Positions 1 through 8,196 of a stretch of DNA of 26,472 nt are shown here, in pieces. Position numbers and translations under genes: made by a program. The DNA is from CAZBWE01 sp964495465. Its GTDB lineage: Bacteria > Planctomycetota > Phycisphaerae > Sedimentisphaerales > Anaerobacaceae. The notes beneath the pieces were generated by a model. The model had not been told where the DNA came from, searched no databases, and worked only from the letters and a program-made list of their open reading frames with translations. The stretch is taken from the NCBI GenBank assembly GCA_964495465.1, contig CAZBWE010000027.1, forward strand, positions 1-26,472, in the 5' to 3' direction. Each line of letters begins with the position of its first letter. Within the stretch, counting starts at the first letter, position 1.

Positions 1-1013
1 GCAGCAAATTTACACCCTAAATGTGGATTGTATTCAATCAAATTTATCCGCCAGGTGTGTGGCGGATTCACGCCGAAGCCGGAACCCTTCAATAGTTTTG
101 CAAGCGTTTGTGCGTGGATGGCCGTATCATTTACGCCCTTTATCAGCACATACTCAAAAGTAACACGCTGCTTTGCCTTCAGCAGATAAAATTTCGCCGC
201 TGAAAGCACCTCCGATATCGGATATTTTGCATTGATGGGCATTAGTTTTGTTCGCAAAGCATCCGTCGGCGCATTCAGCGATATCGCCAGCCGTGGATGA
301 ACATCTTCCTCAGCCAGCTTTTTAATAACCGCAGCAATTCCGCATGTGCTGATAGTCAGATGCCTTATGCCTATATTTTTGCCTGCCGGGTGATTTAGTA
401 TCCGAATAGATTTGACGACCGCATCGTAATTTTGCAACGGCTCGCCCATACCCATATAAACAACATTAGTTATTCCAGCTCCATCTTTATAGACGGAATT
501 CACCTGGTCAACTATTTCCCCCGCCGTCAAATTTCGTTTAAGCTTTATCCTGCCGGTGGCACAGAACACACAGCCCATTGCGCAACCAACCTGCGTGGAA
601 ATACATAGCGTTCTCCGCCGGTAGGCGTGGCCAAGACCACTGCTGCCGTCAAATAAAAGCACCGTCTCTATCTTGTCCCTCGACTCCGCTCGGGATGGTG
701 AGCCTGTCGAACCATTACCATCAGCCAGTTCAAATACATACTTGACCGTGCCATCAGGGTCGATCAGTTTGTTGATAGTTTTCAGTTGCGAAATATAATA
801 ACCCTGCTCAATCAACCGCCCACGAAACGCCTTGCTCAGCGGGCTAATTTGAGAAATCTCCGTGGCACCAAGCGCCTGGACGAATCGAAAGATATACTCC
901 GCCAGATATTTTTTCTGCTTGCCCTGCGTAGCCCTTTGGGCGAAGCTGGGCCCCAGCCCGACAACTATGTTTTCAAGCTCCTCTATCGTTTTTGCCTTAA
1001 GGTCGTTATCCAT
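1..1013 (-). CDS. rlmN: 23S rRNA (adenine-2503-C2)-methyltransferase, partial (C-terminus off the left edge)
   Basis: Radical-SAM enzyme that methylates C2 of A2503 in 23S rRNA (and A37 of some tRNAs in the family). I translated it by hand: the ATG at 1013-1011 opens a frame that runs unbroken to the edge, about 337 residues, starting MDNDLKAKTIEELENIV. The radical-SAM cluster motif is visible as CAMGCVFCATG (Cys-x3-Cys-x2-Cys), followed by VVYMGMGEPLQNYD and, near the edge, GVNPPHTWRINLIEYNPH, all typical of RlmN. The family's last catalytic Cys lies beyond the window. RlmN proteins are usually about 350-390 residues, so little is missing. Oddity: about 12 codons (residues ~101-112) are supplied by a palindromic repeat, inserted between the conserved ..LADGN and KIETVLL strands. 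It could be an RlmN/Cfr-type relative, but the housekeeping assignment is strong. Confidence 0.93.
   Translation of the reverse strand, partial: MDNDLKAKTIEELENIVVGLGPSFAQRATQGKQKKYLAEYIFRFVQALGATEISQISPLSKAFRGRLIEQGYYISQLKTINKLIDPDGTVKYVFELADGNGSTGSPSRAESRDKIETVLLFDGSSGLGHAYRRRTLCISTQVGCAMGCVFCATGRIKLKRNLTAGEIVDQVNSVYKDGAGITNVVYMGMGEPLQNYDAVVKSIRILNHPAGKNIGIRHLTISTCGIAAVIKKLAEEDVHPRLAISLNAPTDALRTKLMPINAKYPISEVLSAAKFYLLKAKQRVTFEYVLIKGVNDTAIHAQTLAKLLKGSGFGVNPPHTWRINLIEYNPHLGCKFA
677..712. repeat. Short imperfect palindromic repeat inserted in frame within rlmN
   Basis: On the minus strand the element begins GGTTCGACAGGCTCACC and ends CGAGCGGAGTCGAGGG. The arms TCGAC/GTCGA and GCTC/GAGC pair as a hairpin with a small internal loop. 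It is 36 bp (12 codons), so it preserves the reading frame, and it encodes roughly GSTGSPSRAESR in place of a tight turn. From memory, elements of this type (TTCGACAGGCTCA...GAGCGGAGTCGAGGG) are common as dispersed intergenic repeats in several phyla. That this copy is one of them is inference from similarity. No second exact copy is in the window; 15751-15780 and 12959-12981 are of similar character. Confidence 0.65.
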
Positions 1014-1119
1014 AGCCAAAGTTTAACGAGTCCCGCCGCTTTTTAATATCCTCTGCGCTTTTAGCCGCTGTAAGTTAGGTATGAAATGAGCAGTTTCTAT
1101 TCTAAATTTGCAGGAAGAA

Positions 1120-3525
1120 TTACTCTTGCTCGTATTTTTCGCTGGAAACGTATCCTTTTTGGCCCTCGTTTATGTAGGCCGGCTCGGATAAATCCTCCTT
1201 CTTGGCCGAATGTCTCCGCTCGGCTTCCATCTGCTCACGGACACGCTCATATTCATCCAAAGTCATCATAACCTCTCGTGCCTGACTGCCCTTATACTCG
1301 CCTAATACTCCCGTCGCCGCCATCATCTCAATTATTCGCGAAGCCCTGGCATATCCGACATTAAGTCTTCGCTGCAGCAGTGAAACACTGCCCCGCTGGG
1401 TCTGAAGAACAATCTGAACCGCCTCGTCAAACAGCTCATCCTTTACCATATCGGATGTATCGATTTTCTTTAGCCCGGTCAGCTCTGGGTGGAATTGCGG
1501 CTCGGCAATTTCCTTAAGGTGTTTGACTATTCGTTTTACCTCCGCCTCATCAACAAAAGTCCCCTGGGCGCGCACAAGGTCGCTCGTTCCCGGCTTTAGA
1601 AACAGCATATCGCCTTCACCAAGCAATGTCTCCGCCCCATTCTGGTCGAGGACAATTCGGCTGTCGAGCCGTGCTGCAACGCGAAAGCCTATCCTGGTAG
1701 GCATATTCGATTTGATAAGACCCGTAACAACCGTCGCCTGCGGACGCTGGGTAGCCAGAACAATATGAATACCAACGGCCCGGCTCTTCTGGGCAAGACG
1801 AACAATATATGATTCTATCTCCTTGGCTGCGGTCATCATTAAGTCGGCAAGCTCATCGATTATTATCACAATATAGACAAGCCGTTTCGGAATCTTCGTT
1901 TCCTCGTCATCACTGCTGGGATTAAATCGCCTGATAATTTCTTCCGCACCGAGCATATTATATTCGGCAATATTCTTTACCCTCGCTTCTGCCAGAAGTG
2001 AGTAGCGCTCGTCCATCTTCACGGTGGCCCATTCGAGAATCTGGACGGCCGTCTGTGTCTCGGTAACTATCGGGCACATCAGATGAGGAATAGTATTAAA
2101 CGCCGTCATTTCGACCATCTTGGGGTCAATTAAAATCATCTTTACCTCATCAGGCCTTCTTGTAAGCAGTATGCCTGCGATGATACTGTTTATACAGATA
2201 CTTTTGCCTGAGCCGGTCGTGCCGGCGATGAGCAAATGCGGCATTGACGTCAGGTCTGAGACAAGCGCCTCTCCCGAAGAATCCTTGCCCAAAAACAGCG
2301 GTATATGCATTCTGTTTGGCTTATCGCCGGCCAGCTCGACCATACTTTTCATCCGAACTTTTTCCTTCTCGCTGTTCGGCACCTCGATGCCTATCGTATG
2401 CTTGCCAGGCAGTGGAGCCACAACGCGGACAGCACCGACTCCCATAGCCCGTGCCATATCGTTTGCAAGCGTGCTTATCTGGCTGACCTTAACGCCTGCC
2501 GCAAGTTCCAATTCAAACATTGTGACAACCGGCCCGGTTTCCGCCGCCGCCACACGTGCATTAACACTGAACTCCCCCAGCAGTTTTTCCAAAGCGCTCG
2601 CCTTTGCCTTGACAACTTTCTCCTGCACCTCACTGAAACTATATTCTGGCTCATCCAGCAGCTCGAGCGGCGGCAGGGTATAATCATCGAAGCTTGGCGG
2701 CGTATATGGCCTGGCCGGCTCACGCACATCCTGCTTTTTGAAACGAAGCTTGTCCTCGACGCTGGCCGATGAGTGCGAATCAATCGTCCTCGAACCCACG
2801 GCCTCAGCGGGCGCCGCGTTGTTTACGCTTTGGGCCGAAGGATATGATGGAATGGAGGCAGATTTGGCACTTAATTTTCGCCATATCTCACCCATGACCT
2901 CGGACTGCTTCTTCGCTGCCGACCACGCAGGGGCCGCCAAACCAAATACCCTTCTGATGATGAAAACAAAGCTGCCAACAACAATTTGAATGAGATTGTC
3001 TGTCAGCAGAATAATCCCAACAACCCAGATAGCTGCAAGCAGCAGGAAGGTGCCCAGTGAGGCAAAATGACTTCGCAAAAAATGAGCCGAGCCGATGCCG
3101 AGCACGCCGCCGGAACCCATCGGAAAATTGTAAAATCGATATGGCCAAAGGCAGTAAAAGCTCGTCGAAGCTGCTATGGTAACTAGGCCTAATCCAATGA
3201 CTCTGAAAACGGCTTGTCCGGCGGGTCGTTGTGTCAGGCGGGCAAGCAGAAAACAAATCGCCGTCGCTAATACGGCAAAGACGCCCGGCCCGGTGTAATA
3301 CATCAGATAATATGCACAAAGAGCGCCTATTGAGCCGCACCAGTTAGCTGGCGGGTCGTTATGAGGATAAGCAAACCTGCTCGGCCAGTCACCGATATCA
3401 AAACTGATGCAGCTGCACAGAAGGATAAGGCACACGCCAATCCCAAGAAACTCGGCTGCCATCCGCACCTGCGAGCGTGTTATACTGTTTTCGGAGGCGA
3501 CTTTGTATGATTTTTTCCTTTTCAC
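1120..3525 (-). CDS. ftsK: DNA translocase FtsK/SpoIIIE
   Basis: Septum-anchored ATPase that pumps chromosomal DNA and helps resolve chromosome dimers at division. The 801 residues show the standard layout: an N-terminal membrane part with about four hydrophobic segments (residues ~22-42, 78-98, 105-128, 155-195), a short low-complexity linker (~205-290), then alpha and beta motor domains with Walker A GTTGSGKS at 435-442, a Walker B-like VIIIDELADLM, and the family motif ATQRPQATVVTGLIK. The C-terminal gamma winged helix (about 705-770, RRLNVGYARASRIIEMM) recognises the polarity sequence. The start is GTG (3525-3523) with AGGA about ten bases upstream. Length and motifs are complete. It lies between rlmN and the epimerase on the same strand, 106 bases from rlmN, so the two may be cotranscribed. 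Confidence 0.97.
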   Translation of the reverse strand: MKRKKSYKVASENSITRSQVRMAAEFLGIGVCLILLCSCISFDIGDWPSRFAYPHNDPPANWCGSIGALCAYYLMYYTGPGVFAVLATAICFLLARLTQRPAGQAVFRVIGLGLVTIAASTSFYCLWPYRFYNFPMGSGGVLGIGSAHFLRSHFASLGTFLLLAAIWVVGIILLTDNLIQIVVGSFVFIIRRVFGLAAPAWSAAKKQSEVMGEIWRKLSAKSASIPSYPSAQSVNNAAPAEAVGSRTIDSHSSASVEDKLRFKKQDVREPARPYTPPSFDDYTLPPLELLDEPEYSFSEVQEKVVKAKASALEKLLGEFSVNARVAAAETGPVVTMFELELAAGVKVSQISTLANDMARAMGVGAVRVVAPLPGKHTIGIEVPNSEKEKVRMKSMVELAGDKPNRMHIPLFLGKDSSGEALVSDLTSMPHLLIAGTTGSGKSICINSIIAGILLTRRPDEVKMILIDPKMVEMTAFNTIPHLMCPIVTETQTAVQILEWATVKMDERYSLLAEARVKNIAEYNMLGAEEIIRRFNPSSDDEETKIPKRLVYIVIIIDELADLMMTAAKEIESYIVRLAQKSRAVGIHIVLATQRPQATVVTGLIKSNMPTRIGFRVAARLDSRIVLDQNGAETLLGEGDMLFLKPGTSDLVRAQGTFVDEAEVKRIVKHLKEIAEPQFHPELTGLKKIDTSDMVKDELFDEAVQIVLQTQRGSVSLLQRRLNVGYARASRIIEMMAATGVLGEYKGSQAREVMMTLDEYERVREQMEAERRHSAKKEDLSEPAYINEGQKGYVSSEKYEQE

Positions 3526-3673
3526 GCCGTAAATTTCCTGCCAAGTCCTATAAAAACTCTTCTTTTGTTAATTAAAGGCAGAATCCTCATACCTTGTGCA
3601 CCTTTGGCTTATGTGCTTACATCTAACGTATATCGGCAGGGCTTACTCCTTTTCTGCAAAATTGCGTTTTGCT

Positions 3674-3699
3674 CTCCACAGGAAATAAAAACAGTGGAG
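3674..3699. other. Inverted repeat CTCCAC / GTGGAG between uxaE and ftsK
   Basis: Six-base perfect arms with a 14-base A-rich spacer in the 213-base space between the two minus-strand genes. No T-run follows on the minus strand, so it is not a convincing terminator. It may be an operator or chance. Confidence 0.25.
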
Positions 3700-3738
3700 T
3701 TGACTTTATATATGTGATTACTCACGCATCAATATGCT

Positions 3739-4986
3739 TTAGGCCACAAAGATGGGTTTTATATGCCGCTCGTAGATGTTCTCTGTTACATTCTGTGCGA
3801 CTATATCTTCATATTTCTGCATCGCATCCAAATATCGCGTGCCCATTTCTGCAGCGACCTTGTATGCAACATGCAAAAGCTGTCTAATATTGGGATTATA
3901 ATCGTTGCACGACTGATTGTGTCGCAATGCCGAGGCGAATTGCTCTCCATCCCAGCCGGCAATTTTCTTTGGCTCAGGCAGCTTCTTTTTGTCGATATCA
4001 ATAACGGTAGAGTAAGGCCCACAAAGTTCGTCGATGCGGGCCAGCGCTTTGGCATAGACTTCTTTTGCGATTTCAAGCCCCTCTCCGCTGGCCATTGCGA
4101 GGCCGATGAGCTCTTCAAGCCAGGTCGTTCCCGCAGTTTTAAGATGCAGTCCTGCATTAAATTTTTTCAGTGCCTCTTTCATCGGCCCGTAAATGGAAAA
4201 CTTGTCGCTGCCGGAATGAACACTCAGTTTCAAATCTGCATCAAGTCCAAATTCCTTCACGGCGAATTTAATCACTGCGATATCCTGCTCAAACTCCCTG
4301 GCAAATCCATTCACATCACCAACATAATCCACGCCCTTGTTGAATCGCCCCGTGAACTTTGGCGCAATAGTCGCAGCAGCAATACCTTCGTCAGCAATGG
4401 CGGCGAGGATGAAAAACATCTCGACAGGCGTCTGCGGCTGGTTCGTTTCGTCCATCGAGACCTCTGTAATGAAGTTGCCGACCCCCTTGGTCGACTCTAT
4501 GTGGCGATAGATTTTCCCTGCTTGCTTTACCGCCAACAGATACTTTTTTGCTATTGCCTTTGCCTGCCCTTTGCTGATGTTAAAATCCTTATCGATGCCG
4601 GGTATTGCCAGCGAGCCAATGTATTTCTTATGTTTTTCGATAAAGCTGTTTACATCACTTTCATTAGCCGGCTCACCTATAAAATCAGCAACATCAAGCG
4701 TGAAAAAATCGCTGGATTCGATGAAATCATCGACATTCTTCAGCCCGATGTGGTCGGCATCCACGAAATAAGGTTCTATCCAACCGCAGGCCGACACAGC
4801 ATCATCGGCCTCTCTGCGCGTATCTGCCGGCTTTGTCCCTATAATCGTATGCTCGCGATGGGATTTATTCCAAACGGGCGTAATATCAATGCCTTGCTCT
4901 TTTGCCTTTATCAGCGCAGCAAGCTGTGCTTTTCCCTGATGGCAGAACCTGTCGCCGACTCCGAACGAATACTTTCCCAAAATCAT
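3739..4986 (-). CDS. uxaE: Tagaturonate/fructuronate epimerase (UxaE family)
   Basis: Predicted to interconvert D-tagaturonate and D-fructuronate, letting galacturonate from pectin enter the fructuronate branch. Recognised by overall resemblance to the UxaE family (Thermotoga TM0440 type), including the opening ILGKYSFGVGDRFCHQG, the acidic FTLDVADFIG segment, PKFTGRFNKGVDYVGD, and LKLSVHSGSDKFSIYGP, which holds likely metal and substrate ligands (His, Asp, Lys). The open frame extends to a TTG at 4995, but GGAG ten bases before the ATG at 4986-4984 favours that start (415 residues). No uxaC, uxuA or kdgK lies beside it, so its pathway partners must be elsewhere. The family call rests on memory of conserved blocks, not a search; a general sugar-isomerase-like enzyme is the main alternative. 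Confidence 0.75.
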   Translation of the reverse strand: MILGKYSFGVGDRFCHQGKAQLAALIKAKEQGIDITPVWNKSHREHTIIGTKPADTRREADDAVSACGWIEPYFVDADHIGLKNVDDFIESSDFFTLDVADFIGEPANESDVNSFIEKHKKYIGSLAIPGIDKDFNISKGQAKAIAKKYLLAVKQAGKIYRHIESTKGVGNFITEVSMDETNQPQTPVEMFFILAAIADEGIAAATIAPKFTGRFNKGVDYVGDVNGFAREFEQDIAVIKFAVKEFGLDADLKLSVHSGSDKFSIYGPMKEALKKFNAGLHLKTAGTTWLEELIGLAMASGEGLEIAKEVYAKALARIDELCGPYSTVIDIDKKKLPEPKKIAGWDGEQFASALRHNQSCNDYNPNIRQLLHVAYKVAAEMGTRYLDAMQKYEDIVAQNVTENIYERHIKPIFVA

Positions 4987-5100
4987 AATTTTCAATCTCC
5001 AATTATCATCACTATAGTAACCTTTGAGCTAACCAGGAATCTTCACAAAAGGCCATCAATCAGTTTGAGATAATAAATTGAAAACACTGAATAGTAAAAT

Positions 5101-5135
5101 AAAAAAACCCCGCAGCGCATCCGTTCGCTACGGGG
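5101..5135 (-). terminator. Rho-independent terminator after the TPR lipoprotein gene
   Basis: Read on the minus strand, a CCCCG/CGGGG plus AGCG/CGCT stem (one mismatch) with an 8-base loop is followed by seven Ts. It sits about 105 bases past the stop of the TPR gene and upstream of uxaE, so it separates the two transcripts. Confidence 0.85.
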
Positions 5136-5240
5136 CAATGAAAAAGCAATTAACTAAAAAACACAGATTGTCACAAATTCATACGTCTTTATTTATCAGT
5201 TCCCATATCCGGCTTAATCCGGACTAATTTATGGTTAATA

Positions 5241-5978
5241 TTATTTCACTTCGTCTGATTTCTCTACAATCTTGTCCAGCTTCCCTGTTTGCTGCTCGGT
5301 CTTTCGAGGTATTCTTGTTTCCACGCCGAGCCGACCAAGCTCACCGGCCACTTCCGGCTGGTTGGGATTGAGAGAAAAACTGCGGCTTAGATAATCCCTC
5401 GCCCGCTCCCTGTCGCCCTTGCTCAGGTAATAGTAGCCCATCTGCCTGTTGACCTTGGCTGAATTCGGCGCCAAGCGAAGCGCCTGCTGATAACACTGCA
5501 TGGCATACTCATCGAGAAACTGCTTTTGAAATGCTAAAGCGAGCTTTAGCGATTCTGTTGCATCGATGGACGCCTGACCCATATAGATATCGGCCAACTG
5601 TGTCGCTTTCGTTGTATCACCGCTATCTATCAGCACTTTTACCATCGCTGCCTGCGCTTGTCTATGAGCCGGCTTAAAATTCAAAGCTGTATTATAGCTA
5701 TCTTCCGCCTTGGTCCACATCCCCTCCGCCTGATACAACTGGCCCAGCTCATAATGTGCCTCCGGGTCCTCGAATCTGCGGTCGATACGCTTAAGCAATT
5801 CGGCCTTTTTTTCATCAACTGATGTTTTGCCAACTTCATTAACCGTTGGCTGACTTATTTTGTAGGACTTCGATTCGCTGGAACAGCTCCCCAGTAATAA
5901 AAGGCACAAGTACAAAAAACAAAGGCCAAGGATTTGTATCTTTCCTTGGTCTCGTATCTTTCGTCTTGACTCCACCAC
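5241..5978 (-). CDS. TPR-repeat lipoprotein
   Basis: Exported, lipid-anchored protein with tetratricopeptide repeats, probably a scaffold for protein-protein contacts at the envelope; its partner is unknown. The frame is open from a TTG at 6020, but I prefer the GTG at 5978-5976: it has GAGG six bases upstream and gives a textbook lipoprotein signal (basic ESRRKIRDQGK, then a hydrophobic stretch ending LLLLGSC). About four TPR-like helix pairs follow (AHYELGQLYQAEGMW, AALNFKPAHRQAQ-like, YAMQCYQQALRLAPNSA, GYYYLSKGDRERARDYLSRS), then a charged tail. It resembles PilF/NlpI-like TPR lipoproteins in size and layout, but no specific family is claimed. It stands alone with its own terminator. Confidence 0.85.
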   Translation of the reverse strand: MVESRRKIRDQGKIQILGLCFLYLCLLLLGSCSSESKSYKISQPTVNEVGKTSVDEKKAELLKRIDRRFEDPEAHYELGQLYQAEGMWTKAEDSYNTALNFKPAHRQAQAAMVKVLIDSGDTTKATQLADIYMGQASIDATESLKLALAFQKQFLDEYAMQCYQQALRLAPNSAKVNRQMGYYYLSKGDRERARDYLSRSFSLNPNQPEVAGELGRLGVETRIPRKTEQQTGKLDKIVEKSDEVK

Positions 5979-6112
5979 TGTTAACCTCACAACTGAAAGT
6001 GCCTTAATCAATACGAGCAATCAATTTTCACTCGCTCAAAACCGGAAGATTCTATAAAACATTGTTCTTCTACCAGACAATTTAGATTTTTGCAAGTAAA
6101 AAATCCCGCTAA

Positions 6113-6137
6113 TCGGAAAAAAGTCAATTTTTTCCGA
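6113..6137. other. Perfect 10-bp hairpin TCGGAAAAAA / TTTTTTCCGA
   Basis: Ten-base perfect arms around a GTCAA loop, between the divergent TPR and GH140 genes. No gene ends here, so a terminator is not expected. It could be an operator or part of a leader RNA of the TPR gene. Confidence 0.5.
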
Positions 6138-6161
6138 ACTTTTTCTCAGGCGGAGAGAACT

Positions 6162-6187
6162 ACCCTGATGCAGCAGCGCTTCAGGGT
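6162..6187. other. Hairpin ACCCTGA / TCAGGGT
   Basis: Seven-base perfect arms, with AGC/GCT able to pair inside the 12-base loop, 24 bases from the hairpin at 6113-6137. Together they look like a small structured element in the divergent intergenic region. I could not match it to a known riboswitch class. Confidence 0.35.
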
Positions 6188-6307
6188 CGCCAGCTAACTT
6201 TCGAGCAATGCCTAACTTATAAAACGAAAATCATAAACGGCTTCAGGATTGTTGCGAAATACCCTATTTTTCGTATCTTCACAAAATTTTTTTTACTTTG
6301 GCATTTG

Positions 6308-6336
6308 TGGTATCTGGTATATACCAATATATACCA
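6308..6336. promoter_or_regulatory. GntR-type nested operator upstream of the GH140 gene
   Basis: Contains the 12-bp perfect palindrome TGGTATATACCA (6315-6326), flanked by a second TGGTAT half-site (6308-6313) and a second ATACCA half-site (6331-6336). TGGT-N-ACCA symmetry is the known pattern of FadR/UxuR-like GntR regulators (established knowledge; E. coli UxuR/ExuR sites resemble TTGGTATACCAA). It lies 246 bases before the GH140 start. No GntR gene is in the window. Confidence 0.5.
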
Positions 6337-6477
6337 AACAGCGTAATCCTTATTTTTGATGGACCGTCCGGGCAAGTAATTATGTGAGTTTCACCAGCGG
6401 CAGGTTTAGCAAAATCAGGCAGCGAAACATTGTAACTCAAAGCAGAATTTGATAGCTTAGTGAATTTGAAATGCTTA

Positions 6478-6540
6478 AATGCTGATTTTCGATTTACGAG
6501 TGCTGATTGCCGATTTGAAAATCAAAAATCGTAAATACAT
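6478..6540. repeat. AT-rich short repeats GATTTTCGATTTACGA and inverted copies
   Basis: TGCTGATT occurs twice, and GATTTACGA recurs as its reverse complement in AAAATCGTAAATAC just before the GH140 gene. These low-complexity units look like the dispersed intergenic repeats seen in many planctomycete genomes (from memory). A specific function is not apparent. Confidence 0.4.
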
Positions 6541-6581
6541 TTATGAGTTGGGTTTGCATTATTAAAGGAAAGGATAAAAAA

Positions 6582-8039
6582 ATGGCCGGTTTTTTGAAAA
6601 GCCGCTCTCGTCAGCTACAGGATGTTTTACCTGTCCTGCCGCCACATTCTGTAAGGACCATGTTGTTGATTGGATTAACCCTTTTGATGGCTTCGAGCTG
6701 CCTGGCTGGCAGAATTCAGGTTGCGAAAAACCACCGATATCTGGAGTATGAAGACGGCAGGCCATTTTTCTACCTTGGCGATACCGCCTGGGAATTATTT
6801 CACCGTCTGAACAGGGAAGAAGCGGTTCGATACCTCACTAACCGTGCCGAGAAGGGCTTCACCGTAATACAGGCAGTAGTCTTGGCAGAGATTAATGGAT
6901 TGGATGTCCCTAATGCCTACGGCGACCTGCCGTTAATCGATAAGGACCCTGCCAGGCCGAATGATGCCTATTTTCAGCACGTGGACTATATTGTTAATAA
7001 GGCCGAGGAGCTGGGACTTTTTATTGGTATGCTGCCAAGCTGGGGCAGCCACTGGAAACAGACCGGCAAAAATCCCCCTTTTGTCTTTACGGTTGAGAAT
7101 GCCCGTGTGTATGGCCGGTTTCTCGGCAAGCGTTACCGAGATAAGCCCATCATCTGGATTCTGGGTGGGGACTGGACCATTACAAACGAGCAGGAGCGGG
7201 CCATTGTAAATGCTATGGCGGCCGGCCTGAAAGAAGGCGATGGTGGGAATCACCTGATGACCTATCATCCGAGGGGGCCGGGTTTTTCATCCTCTCATTT
7301 TCATAATGCGGATTGGCTCGATTTTAATATGTTTCAATCCTCGCACGGCGGACATGACCACGACAACGGCCTGTTTGCCGAGAATGACTACGCCCTCGAA
7401 CCACCCAAGCCGACACTTGATGGTGAGCCACGTTATGAATGTATGCCGGTCGGCTTTTATTTCAGAGACTTCAATCGATATGACCGGTTCGATGCTTATG
7501 ATGTTCGTCAGGCGGCATACTGGTCGCTTCTGGCAGGCGCCTGCGGACACACATACGGCCACAACAGTATTTGGCAGATGTGGCAGCCGGGCCGGGAGCC
7601 GAGAATACACGCCGATATTCCCTGGTATGAGGCCATCGACCACCCCGGCGCCTTCCAGATGGGCTTCGTTCGCCGGTTGTTTGAGTCTCGTCCTTTTTAT
7701 AAGCTCGTGCCGGCCCAGGAGATGATAGTTGCTGGCCCGAAGAATGATAAAGCAAAGATTCGGGCGGCGATAGCATCTGACGGCTCTTTTGCCTTTATCT
7801 ATACTCCAATGGGTGAAAAATTCACCGTCAATAAGAACATCATCAAGGCACAAAGAATCAGGGAAATCTGGTATGACCCGCGGTATGGAGTTGCGTATTA
7901 CGTCCATTCCACAGACAACTGGGGCTTTCAGACCTATACTCCGCCAACCTTCGGCAGAGGCAGCGACTGGATACTCATCCTTGAGGATGAGCAGGCAGAT
8001 TTCTCACTGCCCGGAAAACCTGATAAATTCAAAAATTAA
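6582..8039 (+). CDS. Exported DUF4038 glycoside hydrolase, GH140 (apiosidase)-like
   Basis: Predicted secreted glycoside hydrolase of the DUF4038 / putative collagen-binding-domain type. The characterised GH140 member releases apiose-linked units from pectic rhamnogalacturonan II. The frame opens at 6543, but the ATG at 6582 has AGGAAAGGA eight bases upstream and gives 485 residues with a signal peptide whose hydrophobic core is MLLIGLTLLMASS and likely cleavage after CLA. The TIM-barrel begins LEYEDGRPFFYLGDTAWELF, the DUF4038 signature. Candidate catalytic acids are the Asp in WILGGDW (~187) and the Glu in LDGEPRYE (~272). The C-terminal beta domain (~395-485) ends FGRGSDWILILED. The link to pectin fits uxaE, but substrate within the family is inferred. 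The gene ends 18 bases before the assembly gap, so any operon partners downstream are lost. Confidence 0.85.
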   Translation: MAGFLKSRSRQLQDVLPVLPPHSVRTMLLIGLTLLMASSCLAGRIQVAKNHRYLEYEDGRPFFYLGDTAWELFHRLNREEAVRYLTNRAEKGFTVIQAVVLAEINGLDVPNAYGDLPLIDKDPARPNDAYFQHVDYIVNKAEELGLFIGMLPSWGSHWKQTGKNPPFVFTVENARVYGRFLGKRYRDKPIIWILGGDWTITNEQERAIVNAMAAGLKEGDGGNHLMTYHPRGPGFSSSHFHNADWLDFNMFQSSHGGHDHDNGLFAENDYALEPPKPTLDGEPRYECMPVGFYFRDFNRYDRFDAYDVRQAAYWSLLAGACGHTYGHNSIWQMWQPGREPRIHADIPWYEAIDHPGAFQMGFVRRLFESRPFYKLVPAQEMIVAGPKNDKAKIRAAIASDGSFAFIYTPMGEKFTVNKNIIKAQRIREIWYDPRYGVAYYVHSTDNWGFQTYTPPTFGRGSDWILILEDEQADFSLPGKPDKFKN

Positions 8040-8057
8040 AAATAAAAATTCAATCCG

Positions 8058-8157
8058 NNNNNNNNNNNNNNNNNNNNNNNNNNNNNNNNNNNNNNNNNNN
8101 NNNNNNNNNNNNNNNNNNNNNNNNNNNNNNNNNNNNNNNNNNNNNNNNNNNNNNNNN
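8058..8157. other. Assembly gap of exactly 100 N
   Basis: A run of 100 unknown bases, the conventional scaffold gap of unestimated size. Sequences on its two sides may be farther apart than shown. Confidence 0.98.
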
Positions 8158-8196
8158 TGCCGGATGACTTCTTTTATTTGCGTTGTTGCAAAGTTT

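Noticed and set aside
3629..3636. ATCTAAC box between uxaE and ftsK
   Set aside because: No partner box or pairing arms around it; a seven-base match is expected by chance.
3763..5073. Long plus-strand open frame of 436 codons
   Set aside because: It lies opposite the UxaE-type gene, has no recognisable protein features, and its amino-acid mix is that of an antisense shadow.
6121..6230. Known riboswitch upstream of the TPR or GH140 gene
   Set aside because: The hairpins do not match the conserved cores of SAM, c-di-GMP, glycine, purine, fluoride or guanidine classes that I could recall.
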